Counted from the first letter of the stretch, positions 10,607 to 23,200 are shown. The stretch is DNA of 64,000 nt from Ischnura elegans (GCF_921293095.1 NC_060257.1:53976968-54040967); one strand, 5' to 3'. The notes: generated by a model from the sequence alone, not told the origin. Made by a program: numbers and translations.

Positions 10607-12842
10607 AATTTGTGGGAATTATTCCTATGTGGAAAGCTTTTTCTGGTGCTCAAATCAACAACTACAAAAAGAAAAAGTTATAATTTGATTTTTGGTCAGA
10701 GGATTGTTTTTTTATTGAATAAAGAAATTCGACAAAAAAAGAGAATAGGTTCATAATTTATAACTTATTTTACGGGATTCATGCCCAAATATATAAAAAA
10801 TTATTATAATAATTAATTGATTATTAAAGATATTCGACTTTTAATTTGTCACTCAGCGGACATCAATCATTGATGAAACTTTGCCGGTTTTTTAACTCAC
10901 TTAATCTTGTTGCTAATCATTCCTACGTATTTATATGCTTACAGGGCTCAAATCTAGAAATGCAACGTGGGATTTCGGAAGGAAATAGTGATTTCAGCCC
11001 TCAAATGCAATTTCTTTGGAACCAAGTTCCCTGTAACTACTGACGTCGTTTCTCAGTGACCGGAGATAGAGCATACAAGCGAAAAATCATCATAATTAAA
11101 GCTACCGTAATTTCAGGTCGTCACTGAGCGGACATAATTTACTGATACGAACATTAGAATTTAGCACCGCCCTAAAAATTACCACGTCATTATTTATCAA
11201 CATTAAATATCAGTCAAAAATGTTAAATAAGTCGGCCATAATTGTTTGCTTACAAAGAAAAATATCATATAGGTTGACTGTATAAGCGATTTAAATGATG
11301 CTAACGTCAGTCAGTGAGTTTAAAAAAAAACATTCCCATTTTTAAACCAAGCTGACATTTTGATATAATGTTCGTTCGCGATAACTTGGATCCTCAACTC
11401 ATTTTATATTTAATTCAAATTAAATAACAAGCATTTTCAGCGAATCGCTATATCGTTGCATCGGTATTTTCTAGTACTGAAAGCAAATTTGATGTGTTTG
11501 TTAAGGCAGTGGTTACGAAAAAATAAACATTTATGGTTGTTCAATGGAATTCGTTTGGCTTAAGAGAGAAATAAGGTAAAAATAAATAAATCTGCCTCCT
11601 AGAATATAGTTTAATGCGCAAAGATATTATGAGTCAACAAAATTATGACTTCACCAAGATTACTTCGTCAATAAGTGAATAGTAATTACCATTTAGTTAG
11701 AATTGGGTCTTGATGACAATCCGATGGAGGAAGCTTGAATGTATCCTTTAATGAGCAAACTTGTATTTTGCATAAATCTTTGAGGAGACAGCTATCATTT
11801 AAAAACGTGAACTCAATTTGGCTGGAACTACCAAGGTCTCCATTACATTTCTTGTGAGCTTAGGGCAATAAAAAGCAGTGCCACTTTAAGAGTTTATGAA
11901 GCTGTCGCGAGGCACGAAACAATATACGTCGGACGTGACGAGGAAAGCAATCATATAGTATATGCTTGAATATTATATCATTCATTAATATTTCATGATA
12001 AATTTAATTTATATTGGCTTGACCTCGTGGCTGATAAAATAATTATGAAATATTAATAGGTATTTTAAAATGGAATCCCTCATGAATCTAATAATTGATT
12101 CATTATTTTACAAATCAATAAAAACGACTTGCGTCGCATTAATTCACCCGGAAAACTTTATAAGAGGCTTTTTATAGTTTTATAAGCTTAAAAATGAAAA
12201 TTAAGGATTATTTTATGACACCCGTATTTTATAAGAAAATAGAATAACAACACGGAATAATAGATGACGTACTTCTTACTTTAAGTTCAATAAGCATTAA
12301 AATTAAACATTGAAATAAACTTGATGCGTCCAAAATAAAAAAGAAAACTTTTTAATAATTTGGCCTTTTAATTTGCAATGGATGTGAAGGGTGTTAGTTA
12401 TAAAAATCAGACCAGTGTTGATATCCATCGAAAATTGATTTTCTTAACGAGCTTACTTCCTAGATATGAAGTAATTTCCGTTCACACAAGATTTAAACTT
12501 AAAATTAGAGCTCGTCATAGCGACTGGAATCCACTATCAGTTCAAACAGCAGATGCTATAGCATCCGGTATCCTTGAAGAAAGAGGTATTGTTACAAGAA
12601 TATAAGGTGTAAGTTAAAAGTCATAATTCGTCATGAAATTAGAGGAGAAAATACCGGCAACACGGTTTATTATCATCAACACTGGCCAACAATCCTATTA
12701 TTGGCTTGACGCAGCTCTCCACGCAATTCTTGAACCAGCTAATCTTTTCACACCTACGTATTTTTCCATTTCATATCCTTCTTTACCTGTTCTTAAAATT
12801 TCATTCTTTCACTAGTTAACTGTTAGGATTGCATCCTCTTAC
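10607..12842. other. Long AT-rich stretch without a recognised gene
   Basis: Only short frames without domains are present (for example 12378-12605 plus). A short CACTSAGCGGACAT-like motif occurs near 10850 and 11122. No other structure was identified. Confidence 0.4.
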
Positions 12843-12845
12843 TTA

Positions 12846-13338
12846 CAAGGAGACGTCGCCAAAGTGATGTTCAGGATCTGGATACGGATGTTGTTTTCTG
12901 AAACTATGTAGGTAAGGTAGAAAAAAATGTCAAGGCTTTCTTCCACATAGGCCCGGGGTCGATAGATATTCGCTTGTAAAGACTTCGTGCAAAATGAAAT
13001 CCCTTGAGTAATCGCAGTGGTTAGGCAAAATTCGGAGTTTCGTTTAAAATCCATAAATTGATATTAAATTTAAAAAATCGTGAAGTAACTAAATAAAACG
13101 AATGGGGATAAAATGTAACAGTGATTTCAAAAATTAGAAGAGAGAAAAACACGACTGTAGTTAAGAGGTAGCGATTACTCAAGGGATGTCATGCTGCGCG
13201 AAATATTTACAAGCGAATATCTCTCGAACCCAGGCCTATGTGGAAGAAAGCCACGACACTTTTTCCACCTTACTATATAGTTTCAGTTAATAACATCCGC
13301 ATGCAGATCATGAACATCACTTTGGCGATGTCTCCTTG
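12846..13338. repeat. ~170-bp inverted repeat with 155-bp spacer
   Basis: Arms at about 12846-13015 and 13171-13338 are reverse complements at roughly 80-85 percent identity by eye. They share GCTTTCTTCCACATAGGCC, AGATATTCGCTTGTAAA and CCCTTGAGTAATCGC. Transcription would give a long imperfect hairpin. Whether it is a foldback transposon or a chance inverted duplication is unresolved. Confidence 0.75.
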
Positions 13339-13590
13339 AGTATGAAACAAAATGTAAATGATTCCTTGAAAATGAGATATCAACTAGACGCATCAAAATA
13401 CCTTGCTGCAAGTTATTTATTGTAATCTTACGCAATGTAAATACATACATGCAGTCCTACATTATGGAGTTCACTTCAATTTTAGAACACAACTTTTGCA
13501 TCTGCAGAATCCTGCAAGTGTTACCTCGCTAGCATTGTAAAGCTAAAGCCTGAAAAAATACGCCCGTAGCAGTTTTTGACGAACCGCGCA

Positions 13591-13741
13591 ATTTCATCGA
13601 GAGTAATAGTGGAGTAAGAGAATAAGGACCACTCTTAAAATAAGAGAGAAATTTATTTTTATTCAGAGAAGGCCCTTCGACACGGTCTTTCAAATTTACA
13701 TCGAATTTAGACAGGTCAAAGGTCACTCCATTTAGACGTAC
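13591..13741 (-). repeat. Coding-like direct repeat, copy 1
   Basis: Read on the minus strand, this segment has an open frame starting MTFDLSKFDVNLKDRVEG. A second copy lies at 14029-14174 with MTFDLSKFDVNLRDRVEG. Conservation of the frame in both copies suggests a retroelement ORF fragment, possibly the 5' part of a PLE given the ribozyme-like motif between them. The family was not recognised. Confidence 0.5.
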
Positions 13742-13874
13742 TCTTTGAACAGGAACATGGAAAGAAATACATTATTAAATTTAAAAGCTGCGCAAAGCCA
13801 ATTTTCAAATTGATAAGTTCAACAGATTCAGGCTTCAATTGGTGGTAGTTAGACATATTTAAATAAAGTCTTGT

Positions 13875-13907
13875 GCCAATGATGGCTCAGTGAGCCAAAA
13901 CGCGTTG
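13875..13907 (+). ncRNA. Degenerate hammerhead-like motif
   Basis: The text is CCAATGA in place of CTGATGA, one T, helix II GGCTC/GAGCC around AGT, AAAA in place of GAAA, then CGCGTTG. The layout matches the intact motifs in this window, but core substitutions should abolish activity. Confidence 0.4.
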
Positions 13908-14028
13908 TACGCTTTAAAAAAATCTTGTGGAAAAGTGCTGCGATCTTCTATTTATTTTCAAATGGATGTCTTTTGGTTATGTAATAAAAGTAAAATACAA
14001 ACTATACATAATCATTTCCTTTCTTAAA

Positions 14029-14174
14029 ATTTCATCGAGAGTGATATTGAAGTGAATTAGGACCATTCTTGAAATAGAATAAAGTTTAGTTTTATTTAGG
14101 GAAGACCCTTCGACACGGTCCCTCAAATTTACATCGAATTTAGACAGGTCAAAAGTCACTCCAGTTAGACGTAC
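14029..14174 (-). repeat. Coding-like direct repeat, copy 2
   Basis: This is the partner of 13591-13741, in the same orientation and about 440 bp away. Both contain CAAATTTACATCGAATTTAG. The minus-strand frames diverge downstream. See copy 1 for interpretation. Confidence 0.5.
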
Positions 14175-15000
14175 CGTTTGATCTCCCGTGCAGAAAAATT
14201 GCTTTCATAATTACGCGAAAACATTGCTGAGAATAATTTTCCAGCCGCTGAATATCATGTTTATTTTGCAAGATAATATGGAATTCTTGAGCTATAAAAA
14301 TCATCAACGAATCAAAAAAATTGAAAATTATTTGTTAAACAATGTCAGCAACTTTATATCTCATCTAAATGTCTTCTTTAAATTGGTAGTGATACCTAGT
14401 AATAAATCTAAAATATTGCAGTAAAAATTGTTTTAATTCCAATCGAATACTTCCATATTACTCTAATAGGATGGCTCGCAAAACTATTTTCCTACTGCAA
14501 AGTAGGTATCAGTTTTTTCAAATTCAATGCAAATATACATTTAATATTATTTTTAAGCATTAAAGCTAGGTATTGGATCAATGAATGTTTACATATTGCA
14601 ATGTTACAAGTGATCGAAAGCCGAAAGTGGTCAAGTGGTGGTTGTAACAATATATTTTACCATAAAATAAAATAATAAACATTCAGTTGCATATTGACAA
14701 AAACAGAAGAGACCAGAATTTTTAATTATCTTCTTGCAACGCTCATTGCTTGTAACTAAGCGAATACAATTCATGATAACCTTACAATTTTGAATGGTTA
14801 ATATTAAAAATAAATTCTTTTGAGTCTGTGTTTTATCTTATATTACATTTTTTTGTTTTGAAAATATGTACGATTTCTTCAAGCACTCTTTTTGCTAAAT
14901 TATTTTCGGTATCTAAACTTTTTTTATTTTAAATGCGAGAGAATGGCTGTTGTGATTATACTTATATGCTCATATTAAATTGTATGTTCATTTTTATTTT

Positions 15001-15035
15001 AAAATGATGATTTACAAATAAACCGAAACGTTGGC
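15001..15035 (+). ncRNA. Degenerate hammerhead-like motif
   Basis: ATGATGATTT...AAACCGAAACGTTGGC keeps the 3' half (GAAACGTTGGC), but the 5' core is altered (AAAATGA for CTGATGA) and helix II has one mismatch. The downstream ACTCCAAGA segment matches that of the 7490 motif, so it is an older copy of the same PLE family. Confidence 0.4.
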
Positions 15036-15085
15036 AAAATTTGCATTTCTATTTTAAGAACTACACTCCAAGATTTAAATTTGAT

Positions 15086-16786
15086 TTTTAATATAATTAA
15101 ACACTACTATACCTAGTTATAATTGGGAACGCGCTCGAAATTTTAAGAATAGAGAAATTTTCAAATATTTCGCTGTGGACCGAAATTCCTCCGTGCAAAT
15201 TGGATATTTAATTTTTTTAGAAGTGGCCATTGACATCCAATCACTGTTAATTAGAACTAAATTTTGCCGGGATAATTAAATGAACTGTGGCTGCCATTTT
15301 TCTCTCCAAATTGTTTAAAAATGTCGTATAATAGGCAGACTAGATTGAAACGGATATAACTGGAAAAAATGGTTTTAATGAACACTTTCAAAACTTAATT
15401 TTTGACCGCAAATTGTTTTGCGGGGATGCGAAAAATGTTGAAGAGCATGGGTAAAGAATGGGTGTTGATTTTTTCCATTGTTTGATGGAATAGATTTTGA
15501 ACAACCCTAATTATATTTTTCTGCGTCATGCATTAATGACATTAAAAAAATCAAAAACCAAACCGAAGGAATTGCACAAAACAGCTCCTAGTAGGGTAAA
15601 ACAAATCGATCAATCGATAACAAGTCGTTCAATATGTTTACTCGTGTAAATAATTAAATTTCTATAACAAATCTGCGAATACATACAGTGCATAAAATTA
15701 CGTATTTTGCTTATATTTTATAGGTTAACAGCACTGAGATAGGCATGAAAAAAACCTCTGAAAATCTACTAAGCCTTCTATACTTTATGCTCGATCGCAG
15801 GTCTAGGAATGGCTCGCTATTCCTCTTGTTTTCCTGATCCTGCAGCAAAATCAATATTTATTGAGTAATTTTGTGGCAATATCTCATCGTTTTGCAGATT
15901 GTAATCCCATTTCCGATAATGCCTACACTTGTGTAATTTTGTGGAAATAATTTCACATTTTCCATCTTTTTTAATATTAAAGTAATTATTTGTCTGTTTT
16001 CATGGGTGCAATTTTTCAAAATTCACGTTCATCTCTTACTCAAGGGTTTAATATCATTACCAACCTTCTGATCTATTTAATCAAAAGATACTTCAATTAG
16101 ATACTTTAATCAAATCCAATTCAATTCTTCCATCAACGTTTAATACTTAAAATAAGTAATATAATAAGTATTTAGTGTTATATAGCTTACAATAAGCATT
16201 TAGCGTTGTACAGTAGCTTAGGGAAGTAATAATGGAGGATTACCTCTTTACAAGCCGAATTTAATTTCAACCATTATGATAGAAAATTTTCAAATAAATT
16301 AAGATGTTATTCTATCAATTTTGTTTTTTCTTTCGGAATAACTGTAGGACTATATGGTGTTTAAACATTTTTGTTACTTTACAACAAAACGTGCGTTTTA
16401 AAAATACGCAAAAGCCATTTTATTAATCTACATTAATGATTGCAACTTATTGTGGAAGATGAATGTTGTAGACGTAGTAGTTTTCCCTAGGTTGAGTTAC
16501 AAAGTTCACGAAGTTGACAAAACGGCTAATTTTATGGTGCGCTGATTCATCTATTGCACTCGTGTGTCTTGATTTTTGAACTTTTCATAAAACAAAAAAT
16601 AAATCTGGATTGGGAATAAAATTTTCTTTAAAATGGCGTATCATTCATTACTATAGCAAGCACTGAAGTAGAGATATGTTTGCAAAGCACAGCGGCACAT
16701 CGTTTTGACGCCTACAGTAATGTTAGTTTTCAACGGAGTACCTTCACGTTGGAGATAGGGTTATGGAAAAGAAGATGGATTATAAA
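15086..16786. other. AT-rich spacer, nothing recognised
   Basis: No domain-bearing frame or clear element boundary was found. Short local duplications are present (for example the ATAATAAGTATTTAG-like text near 16160), typical of slippage. Confidence 0.4.
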
Positions 16787-16885
16787 TAACAGTGGTCAAC
16801 ATATAAAAACTAGAAAACTATAAGAGATTACAGTTAACAGTGGTCGACATATAACAACTAGAAAACTATACGATATTGCAATTAG
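16787..16885. repeat. Two tandem copies of a ~48-bp unit
   Basis: Both units begin AACAGTGGTC and contain ACTAGAAAACTATA. The second differs at a few positions. The pair lies directly upstream of the PLE endonuclease fragment. Confidence 0.7.
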
Positions 16886-17984
16886 CAATGATCATACATG
16901 CAAAACATAAACCGGCCAGCAAGATCAAAGCCTGCACTGCGACACCGAAAGATGACCTGGACCTCAAAATGTCGCGAGTATACAGAACCCCTTGTGAATG
17001 CGGCCACGTTTACATTGGGGAAACAGGCCGCACCATAAAAAAGACAGACGGAACATTAAAGATGTATACGCCTGTTCTACACACTGAAATCAGCAGTGGC
17101 AGAGCGTTGCCTAAACCTCAGTCACAGAACGGATTTCAAAAGCACGAAAGTTCTAAACCTCACGGACATTTATTGGGACCGAAAGGGTAGTGTCCTTCAA
17201 CAAAGAAAACGAAAGGCATTGATTGCGATTCGTTACCCACCATTAGTGTTTTCATAATATACAAATTATTTGGTTTTAGAAATCCCAGTTTAGACGAATG
17301 AATGGTCAATTTTAACCTCACTTGAAAAAGGCCAGATTGACGCCCATGCGATGACACTCCACGTGACGTCATAAGGACATAGATGCTGTAAAATTAATCA
17401 GCACTTTTACATTGCCTGAGATTACTAATGCATGCATGAGGCACAGAGCTCAGGGAAACACCTCTTAATAATCAATAATTAACATTTGCTATGGTCGGAA
17501 AGTTTCCTTCGCTTGATAGGGTATTAATAATCCTTATTTAACAAGCGCTACCTACTCGTAGGAAACTCTGCTACCTGCTAGCAGCCTGCATCGTATCGGC
17601 TCTCATAGCCTCGCACCAAGGTCACCTCACTTGCGACAACGGGAACCAGAACGACGTCACACTGGGTTTTCCCAGCATTCATACTTAGTCGCCGCGTTTT
17701 CGCGCGCTTGGAATTTTTCACTTTTCATTTAATCGCAAAAAATAGATATCGTCATTTAAAATTCTAAAAGTTTGAAAAACCTACCACAAGAGTGATAATA
17801 TTTCGATTTAGGCAATAAAAAATAACAGGAAACCACCCTATTGTAAACGAAGCAATACGTATCAACCTAGAAAAAAAGAGCATTAACAGAGACGAAGGCT
17901 TCCACTTAAGTAATACGTGGAAGGGTGTCATCAACCACTCCGATCGATAACGGACCAATAGAGGCACACTTATACGGCTCTAGC
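16886..17984 (+). pseudogene. Penelope-like element GIY-YIG endonuclease fragment, interrupted
   Basis: The frame upstream of the insertion contains KDDLDLK, then VYRTPCECGHVYIGETGRTI, the GIY-YIG signature of PLE endonucleases with its preceding cysteines. After a frameshift, the frame with TKVLNLTDIYWDRK runs into a TIR element (17183-17842) and resumes at 17843 as VNEAIRINLEKKSINRDEG and an NTWK ending with a stop near 17950. That matches the usual PLE C-terminus (REAIEI..N..NRD.G..LS..W). The copy lacks RT, carries frameshifts and is not functional. The PLE 3' region and hammerhead-like motif follow at 18022. Confidence 0.8.
17183..17842 (+). mobile_element. AATAGGG TIR element, copy 3
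   Basis: It runs from GAAAGGGTAGTGTCCTTC to GGAAACCACCCTATT. The left tip has substitutions relative to AATAGGG. It splits the C-terminal frame of a PLE. The interior carries the shared CCACGTGACGTCATAAGG and TAATAATCCTTATTT landmarks. Confidence 0.85.
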
Positions 17985-18021
17985 GGGTATAATACCGGCA
18001 AGAACTTGGCTCGACATTCAA

Positions 18022-18062
18022 CCCCTGAAGATGATGGCGAACTTAGTCATCGAAACGTTGGG
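18022..18062 (+). ncRNA. Hammerhead-ribozyme-like motif downstream of PLE endonuclease
   Basis: Helix I is CCC/GGG. The core CTGAAGA is at 18025-18031, followed by one unpaired T. Helix II is GATG/CATC, extendable by a G-T wobble. Then come GAAA, ACGT and T. It lies about 70 bp after the stop of the PLE frame, where PLE pseudo-LTR ribozymes are expected. This is the best contextual link in the window between the motif and a PLE protein. Confidence 0.65.
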
Positions 18063-18122
18063 ACCTGTGACCCAAATCTACACCCGGTGGTAAACCCGAG
18101 AACTAATCCTGCATGCAAATTA

Positions 18123-18443
18123 CTGCCTTTAAATAAGGTCTAACGATCTGATCGTTGGATTATTCTTCCTCATATTAATGGCTTTGCCTGGTTTCGCTAA
18201 TAGTAGGACCCGCCCGCCTCTGTGACGGTGCGGGATTCCTCGTCCCTTCCCTTCCTTCCCTATCCACTCCCAGGAGGCGTCGTCGGGCTCCTATCGCGGC
18301 GGCGCCTCCTTCCTTTCTCCCTCCCGTCCTCCCCCCTTCTGGGTGCAGGAGTGAAAAGCTTGCGCTCATAGACCCTGCCCCAGGAGTGCCCCTGCCCTTG
18401 CGAGCCCGCCCTGGAGTCTCGTTTCCGCTGTCTTCAAATAAGG
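18123..18443 (-). mobile_element. SINE-like retroelement with 16-bp TSD, copy A
   Basis: Body 18139-18427 (289 bp) is flanked by CTGCCTTTAAATAAGG (18123-18138) and CTGTCTTCAAATAAGG (18428-18443), a 14/16 match. The GC-rich body shares GGAATCCCGCACCGTCAC and the following GGCGGGCGGG with the copy at 36998. The 3' end (minus strand) is a small hairpin, AACGATCAGATCGTT, rather than poly-A. A short frame (EGTRNPAPSQRRAGPT) is present in both copies, so a truncated LINE end is an alternative. Confidence 0.7.
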
Positions 18444-19976
18444 TTCTTCGGCGTATTGCACTTATCAACATCTAAATTGAAGACAGCCGTTGATCGATAC
18501 GATTTCCATGGTTTCACAAACCTAGGGAATATAATGCCGCCGGTTATAATGCTAATAATGAATTCGAACCATCATGTTAATTTTCGACCGAGATCCTTCC
18601 CTTTGCAGACAGGAATATCGTCCCCCATTACCTCCCCTTTTCACGGAGTATACTTCCGTCCTTTCCTGGGAAGGGACCCAGATCCTGCGAACCCTTATTC
18701 GTTCCTCAAAACTTTCTCCGAGAACCCTTTCTCCCTTGTCCTTTGATCTTGTCCACCGCCGCGGGCAAAACACAAAGTTTGTTTGAAATGAATTAATTCA
18801 GCTGGCGGATCAAGGTGCCTTTAACGTCATGACATGCTTACTTACATCCGGGCTGTTGCGTAGTGAACGCAAGAATCTTGCTGCTTTTATCTCCATCACC
18901 TGTGGAATAATGAAAGAAATGCATAGCTAAGTATATATAATGCTGTTTCCCTTTTTTCACTCGTCTACGTTCAATTGTTAAATTTTATGAAGAGCCCGTT
19001 TTAAAAGGCCAAATATTACTTTTTAGATAGTGTAGCAATAAAAAATAATCAAAAATAATTTTTTCGTGCCTTAGGTATATGCTTTACGCACAGACTGACT
19101 CTATTAGCCACATCGCGACGGTTTGAAGAAAATATTGCGTTCGTTGAATCTGTGTACTATAAAATCCACTTCCGACCACTGACTAGCTAACTGACTGACT
19201 GATCCACACAGATGTTTGGGATGAACGAGGCGAGATACGACAAAACTCAAACGACACTTCCTCACCGCTGATATCACCATTCAATTCATCTCGAGCATTC
19301 ACCTTTATATTTCATCTCAATGATTCCATTCTCTTTTGATCCATCGTTCAAGGTAGAATTGTAGAGCTTTTCTTTATTTGTCCAGAGAACCCATTCCCAC
19401 GACTGTTTTCGCAGCGTCCTTATCAAACCCAATGCATTCCTTCCTCACAAAAGGATATTTTTCGCGGTCGGGCACATTTTATTTGCGAAAACAACAGAAT
19501 TCCCCTTTCGCCAGAGAGGTTTTATGGCCATAACTATTTTCCCTTTGAGGCCTGTCGTTTTTTGGCAATGCTATTTCTTGTCTTTCCTGTATTCCTAGAT
19601 AGCTAAGAGATTTCACTTTCCTTTGTAAAAACGATACCTGCTATCATATTTTCTCTTCTTACTACAAGAAAGAGACACGTTTTCCATTTACTTATTTTAA
19701 TAGGCCGATGTGCCTGCCATAGGGATATAATCCGTAGACGATACATTATCATTTTTCCTTTTTAGCATATCAATTATATAAAAAAGGTAGGTCCCAGTCA
19801 GGTAGCGTTTTTACCCTCTGATTTCTGGCTTTTTCCATCTACCACAGCACCGTTTCCCCCGTCCTTTTTCTATTATATGTTCCTATCCCTTTCTTTCCTT
19901 ACCTCTGAATTTACTTGAATTATAAAAAAATATATTAGCATCAATCACGTGAGTTCTAAAAATTCTATCATCGGAT
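18444..19976. other. Spacer without a recognised gene
   Basis: Short opposing open frames occur at about 18456-18786, but no domain was recognised. The remainder is AT-rich with pyrimidine-rich patches and no visible element boundaries. Confidence 0.4.
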
Positions 19977-20089
19977 TTGAGGACCTCTCCCCTTACCCCT
20001 CTTCTCCCTCTTCCAACCCTCTCCTTTCCTCACCATTCATACTTCAGCTGACGAAGAAGCCTGAAGTGCTTCGATAGCTTCGACGAGTT

Positions 20090-20091
<2 letters not shown>
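19977..20091 (+). repeat. PLE pseudo-LTR fragment, plus-strand copy
   Basis: A C/T-rich stretch, then CACCATTCATACTTCAG and a hammerhead-like core. It is nearly identical to the reverse complement of 26283-26396 and to 27809-27893. It ends at the TA microsatellite beside the LINE. Confidence 0.7.
20041..20088 (+). ncRNA. Variant hammerhead-like motif with GATA and AGCT
   Basis: Core CTGACGA is at 20048-20054, followed by one unpaired A. Helix II is GAAGC/GCTTC. Then comes GATA in place of GAAA, and the self-complementary AGCT followed by T. The layout matches the other motifs in the window, but the catalytic GAAA is altered and helix I is weak. Two further copies (26292, 27815) carry the same variant, so it is a family trait rather than a private mutation. 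Confidence 0.4.

Positions 20092-20163
<72 letters not shown>
20090..20163. repeat. (TA)n and (TTA)n microsatellite at the LINE 3' end
   Basis: About 20 TA units are followed by about 10 ATT units. Read on the LINE strand, the ATT run is a (TAA)n-type tail directly after the 3' UTR. The TA run is probably target or PLE-derived, because a similar TA run sits beside the PLE sequence at 26143-26176. Confidence 0.75.
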
Positions 20164-20165
<2 letters not shown>

Positions 20166-20292
20166 CTCTCAAGGTGTGGGAATTTTTAGTTTCCAAGCAT
20201 CAAATCATGTTAGGTAATAATGTGCTTCTAATTACTCAAAATTGCATCTCAGAGAGGATTTTTTTTCCTTCTTTTACTATAAATGAACTAAA

Positions 20293-23200
20293 TTATAGAG
20301 CATTTTTGTTATGCTCTCCAGTCCTTGAATTTATGAGGTAATCCTTATACCCCCAAAAGGCTAGATATTCTGTAATGGAATCATTAGCCCGATGGTAGCT
20401 TTCTTCGGACTTTAACCTTCTCAATAATTTCTTTTTTACAGAAGGCAAATAGTTCACAAAATCTACTTTTCCTCTAAAATAAAGTGTTACATCTTGATAC
20501 ACTGCTGATTTGGCTAGAGATACAAGAAAATTTGCTAGCCTAACTCCCTTAGCATCAAATTTTTTCTGCCTTGGTAACCCTGAATATAAGAAAAGTAGCG
20601 GTATTTGCTCTAATTCAGTCAGTGATTTTACTGATTTTACGACAGCCTTCCACATCGAGCGCGTTTTACTACATAGGAATGTCAAATGCCAGGCTGTAGC
20701 CTCTTGACCAGGGCACCAGGGACAGGCTGATGTCCGAATTATTCCAATCCGGTGGAGGAACACACCATCCGCCCACGCACCATGGCAGAGTCTCCACGAC
20801 ACATCAGCGTCTAAACCAAGGGTTGGCCACCCTCTGATTCCTAACCATTGCACATTTTCATCAGTTTCCTTCGATTTCAGAGGCCATGTTTCAGAGCTTT
20901 TGATATATAATGTTTCTTTGTACGCTTTTCGCTTGACTAAAGGCAATTTCATAAATAATTTGTGTATCTTGCTGTGAAACACGAAGGTTGGCATTAAATC
21001 AGGGGGAGGCCACCCAGTCAAGCGAGGTCGATCAGATCCTCTATCATTACTTGGCATCAGGGGCTGTACATCAAAAGATTTCCAAGACTCTAAAAGGGAA
21101 TAGTAATAATTGTCACTTGTTTGATTAAGGTAGATTGTTTTCGCTCCAGAGAGGAGAGCGTAAGCATTTCCAGTGCCCGAGGTTGCTTCCATTCTTTGCA
21201 ACGCAAGAGCTCTCCAAGGGCTGATATCCTTTTCTAATAATAAACGTTGTGCTGTAAGGAATCTAAATGCCATTATTTTTGTGGTCAAGTCTACGAGCCC
21301 AAGGCCGCCCTCGTTAATGGGTGCAGTCACTACATTTGCACGAAGCCAGTGCTTCCTGCCATTCCACACGAAGTCAACCAGTAAGGATTGTAGTCTCCTC
21401 ACCATGGCTGATCCCGGGGTAAAAACCTGAAGTACATGCCATATTCTTGGAGCAATAAACTGGTTACAAGCCAGTACTCTCCCTCTCAAGGACATTGAAC
21501 CGGTTCTCACTTTCCATCTGTTCATTGTCTCTTTTAACTTCGTAGCTATTTCCTCCTCAACTTTAGCATCTCCGCGTATGGGGTCAGTATCAATCCAGAC
21601 ACCAAGGCATTTCGAACCTCTAGTAGACCATGCAACGCCTAGAGGACAGTCTACCCGGGTTTTCCATCGACCAACCCAGAGACCGTTACATTTATTGAGA
21701 TTTAGCTTAGCACCCGAAATTTTTGAAAAGGCCTTAAATATGCTTAATACCTTATTGAAATCGCATTCCCTTGTGATGAAAATATTAATGTCATCAGCAT
21801 AGACGCTACATACAATTCTGGATTTTATAAAATTCCCTACTTCAATTGGTTGCAAGTGAGTTTTCAGCTTTCTGATGAAAGGCTCAAAAGCTAGAGAGTA
21901 GAGCTGACCTGACAAGGGACAGCCCTGTCGAATCCCTACTTTGAATGGAAAAGGAGCAGTTATGCAATTAGCCACCCTGGCCATGCATTCCGCACCAGTA
22001 TACAAGGTCTGTATCATATTAGTAAAAGAAGAACCAAAACCACTCTTGGTAAATACCCGAAAAAGATGTTGATGATTGACTTTATCAAAGGCCTTTTCCT
22101 GGTCTAAGGATAGCACAGCCAGAGGTTCACCACTTTCGTTATAGCATCGAATAATGTCACGTGTTGTCGAAATTGCATCGAATATCGTTCTGCCAGGCAC
22201 ACAATAGGATTGCTCGGCGGATATAATTGTGGAAATTACCTGAGACAACCTATTGGATAGACATTTCGCAATGATTTTGTAGTCACAATTTGTGATTGAC
22301 AAAGGCCTTAGGTCATTTAGTGTTTCAACATTTTTTATCTTAGGTATCATTACAAGTAAGGCTGTAGATGTAGATCGAGGCAATTTTCCACGTGCGAAGC
22401 TCGCATTCAACATTGAGAGAAAGGGTTTTTCTAATTCCCTCCAGAATTTTAAATAAAACTCTGTTGTTAAGCCATCTACTCCAGGGGATTTGTTTTTCTT
22501 GAGACTCCTGAGAGCGTTAAATAGCTCATTGGGTTCTAGTGTAGCTTCCAAGTGGAAAGAGTTATCTTCCTCGATCACATCAAGAGTAGAGTAAAAATTA
22601 TTTTGACTTGAGACGTCTTCAGAGATATTTAACTCTGAGCCAAAAACATTTTTTAAATGTGTATGCAGGGTAGCCGCCAAAATCTCTGGGTCTTCAACCC
22701 ACTGCCCATCAATCTTTAGTTTCTGGATTGGCTTTGGTTGTGTTCCAGAAGCCCATTTGGCTAGGTGTGTCGCTGAGGGCGTGTCATTCGTAATGATGTT
22801 TTCCCAACCGGCTCTTGCCACAATGGCTTTAGCCTCACGAGTATAATAACCTTCTTCGGTCTCAGCGGATAAGTTCATTCGTAATCCTCTTTTGTAAGTA
22901 ACAGCATGCTCTTTTATCTCCTGTTTGAGAAGCTCCCAAGCTACGCATGGATTTTTATGGACCTGTGTGTCTGCTATTGATTTGATCAAAAGCTTTGCAT
23001 AGGAGCAGTATTTATCATTTTCAAGCAAAGCATTATCAAATCGCCAGTAAGGAATATGTTTCTTCCTATCTGAAATAATGAGGCGCATTGACACAGCTCT
23101 GTGGTCCGAAAAGCTAGATTCAATGCATATTTTATGCACTGACTGCACTCTGGTGTCCGTCATATAAAATCTATCCAACCTTGATGCAGTATGTACACCT

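Noticed and set aside
17925-18143. 72-aa open frame after the PLE fragment
   Set aside because: It is the translated PLE 3' region including the hammerhead-like motif (PEDDGELSHRNVG), not a protein gene.
20041-20088. Reading the GATA-type motif as a canonical, active hammerhead
   Set aside because: The invariant GAAA is changed and helix I does not pair well, so it is listed as a variant motif only.
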